Shown here one piece after another: positions 23,518-23,714 of a DNA stretch of 23,714 nucleotides (position 1 is its first letter; every line of letters begins with the position of its first letter). The position numbers and the translations under genes are program-made. The DNA comes from RGIG8244 sp045592785 (lineage in GTDB: Bacteria; Verrucomicrobiota; Lentisphaeria; Victivallales; UBA1829): assembly GCA_045592785.1 (NCBI GenBank), contig JAZNVL010000014.1:1-23714 (forward strand). The letters are read 5' to 3'. Under the pieces are notes generated by a model. The model saw nothing but the letters and a program-made list of their open reading frames with translations, was not told the DNA's origin and searched no databases.

Positions 23518-23695
23518 CCCAGTATTCCAGGTATTCCCGGTATTCCCAGTATTCCCAGTATTCCCAGTATTCCCAGTATTCCCAGTATTCCCAGTATTCC
23601 CGGTCTTCCCAGTCTTCCCAGTCTTCCCAGTATTCCCAGTATTCCCAGTCTTCCCAGTATTCCCGGTATTCCCAGTATTCCCAGTATTCCCAGTA
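23518..23695. repeat. 9-bp minisatellite, 19 full copies plus a partial one
   Basis: The unit is CCCAGTATT on the plus strand (AATACTGGG on the minus). Nineteen complete units run without interruption, then seven bases of a twentieth. Variation is confined almost wholly to two positions: CAG/CGG (units 3, 10 and 17 carry CGG) and TAT/TCT (units 10-12 and 15), plus one odd unit 2. The minus strand is open in two frames, which would read (WEY/WED)n or (GNT/GKT)n, but neither has a convincing start or ribosome site. It is best treated as a non-coding tandem repeat upstream of the membrane protein operon. Confidence 0.93.
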
Positions 23696-23714
23696 AAACA
23701 AACTAACATATATT

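Noticed and set aside
23518..23695. CRISPR array
   Set aside because: The units are 9 bp and contiguous, with no unique spacers and no cas genes nearby.
23432..23709. Repeat proteins (WEY)n or (GNT)n encoded by the minisatellite
   Set aside because: The frames exist only because a 9-bp unit without a stop keeps all codons open. The starts are a TTG or an ATG without a ribosome site.
1..23714. tRNA or rRNA genes
   Set aside because: No cloverleaf-like sequence or conserved rRNA segment was noticed on reading; a covariance search was not possible here.

Overview
The window looks like chromosomal DNA of an anaerobic, glycan-degrading bacterium. Host genes are mid-GC and rich in CGG/CCG and GATCC-type codons. 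Gene content is polysaccharide-lyase-like enzymes, a GH5 glycosidase, an SGNH esterase, a CocE-type hydrolase, a glycyl radical enzyme and a CoA-disulfide reductase fusion. This combination suggests a gut Lentisphaerota (Victivallis-like) genome. That assignment is inference from gene style; no rRNA or marker gene is present.

Layout. (1) 1-924: right-hand part of an AT-rich IS3-family (IS150-like) insertion sequence, with the end of orfA, an A AAA AAG frameshift site, orfB and the right inverted repeat. (2) 966-7111, minus strand: a PL8-like lyase and a four-module CoA-disulfide reductase/rhodanese/TusA/DsrE protein, 4 bp apart, then an NhaC-type antiporter with its own promoter. (3) 7270-12360: a CocE/NonD hydrolase (+), a secreted metallophosphoesterase (-) and a large putative (alpha/alpha)-toroid glycan-active protein (+). 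(4) 12370-15540: a divergent glycyl radical enzyme (-) facing an AraC regulator (+) across a 96-bp region with a perfect palindrome. (5) 15592-17294, minus strand: a GH5-SGNH gene pair. (6) 17404-22000: a decaying stretch. It holds the 3' end of a group II intron (RT C-terminus, domains V and VI), a MATE transporter gene split by an in-frame TAG, two or three gene remnants, an intact second MATE gene and a sugar isomerase/epimerase pseudogene whose ATG reads ATA. (7) 22043-23418, minus strand: two overlapping genes for unknown membrane proteins, preceded by a 9-bp minisatellite of about 20 copies (23518-23695).

How it may fit together. The PL8-like lyase, GH5, SGNH enzyme, toroid protein and CocE hydrolase have no visible signal peptides. 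They could process oligosaccharides after uptake, while the glycyl radical enzyme, probably controlled by the AraC protein, would handle a downstream metabolite. This is inference. No sulfatase, glycan transporter or glycyl-radical activase lies in the window, so it is at most part of a catabolic system.

Seven promoters share one pattern: a TTG-start -35 box, a 16-17 bp spacer and a TATATT -10 box. Two of them sit before pseudogenes. The most unusual items are the glycyl radical enzyme with a GCWN active-site loop, the truncated group II intron, the amber-split MATE gene and the minisatellite.
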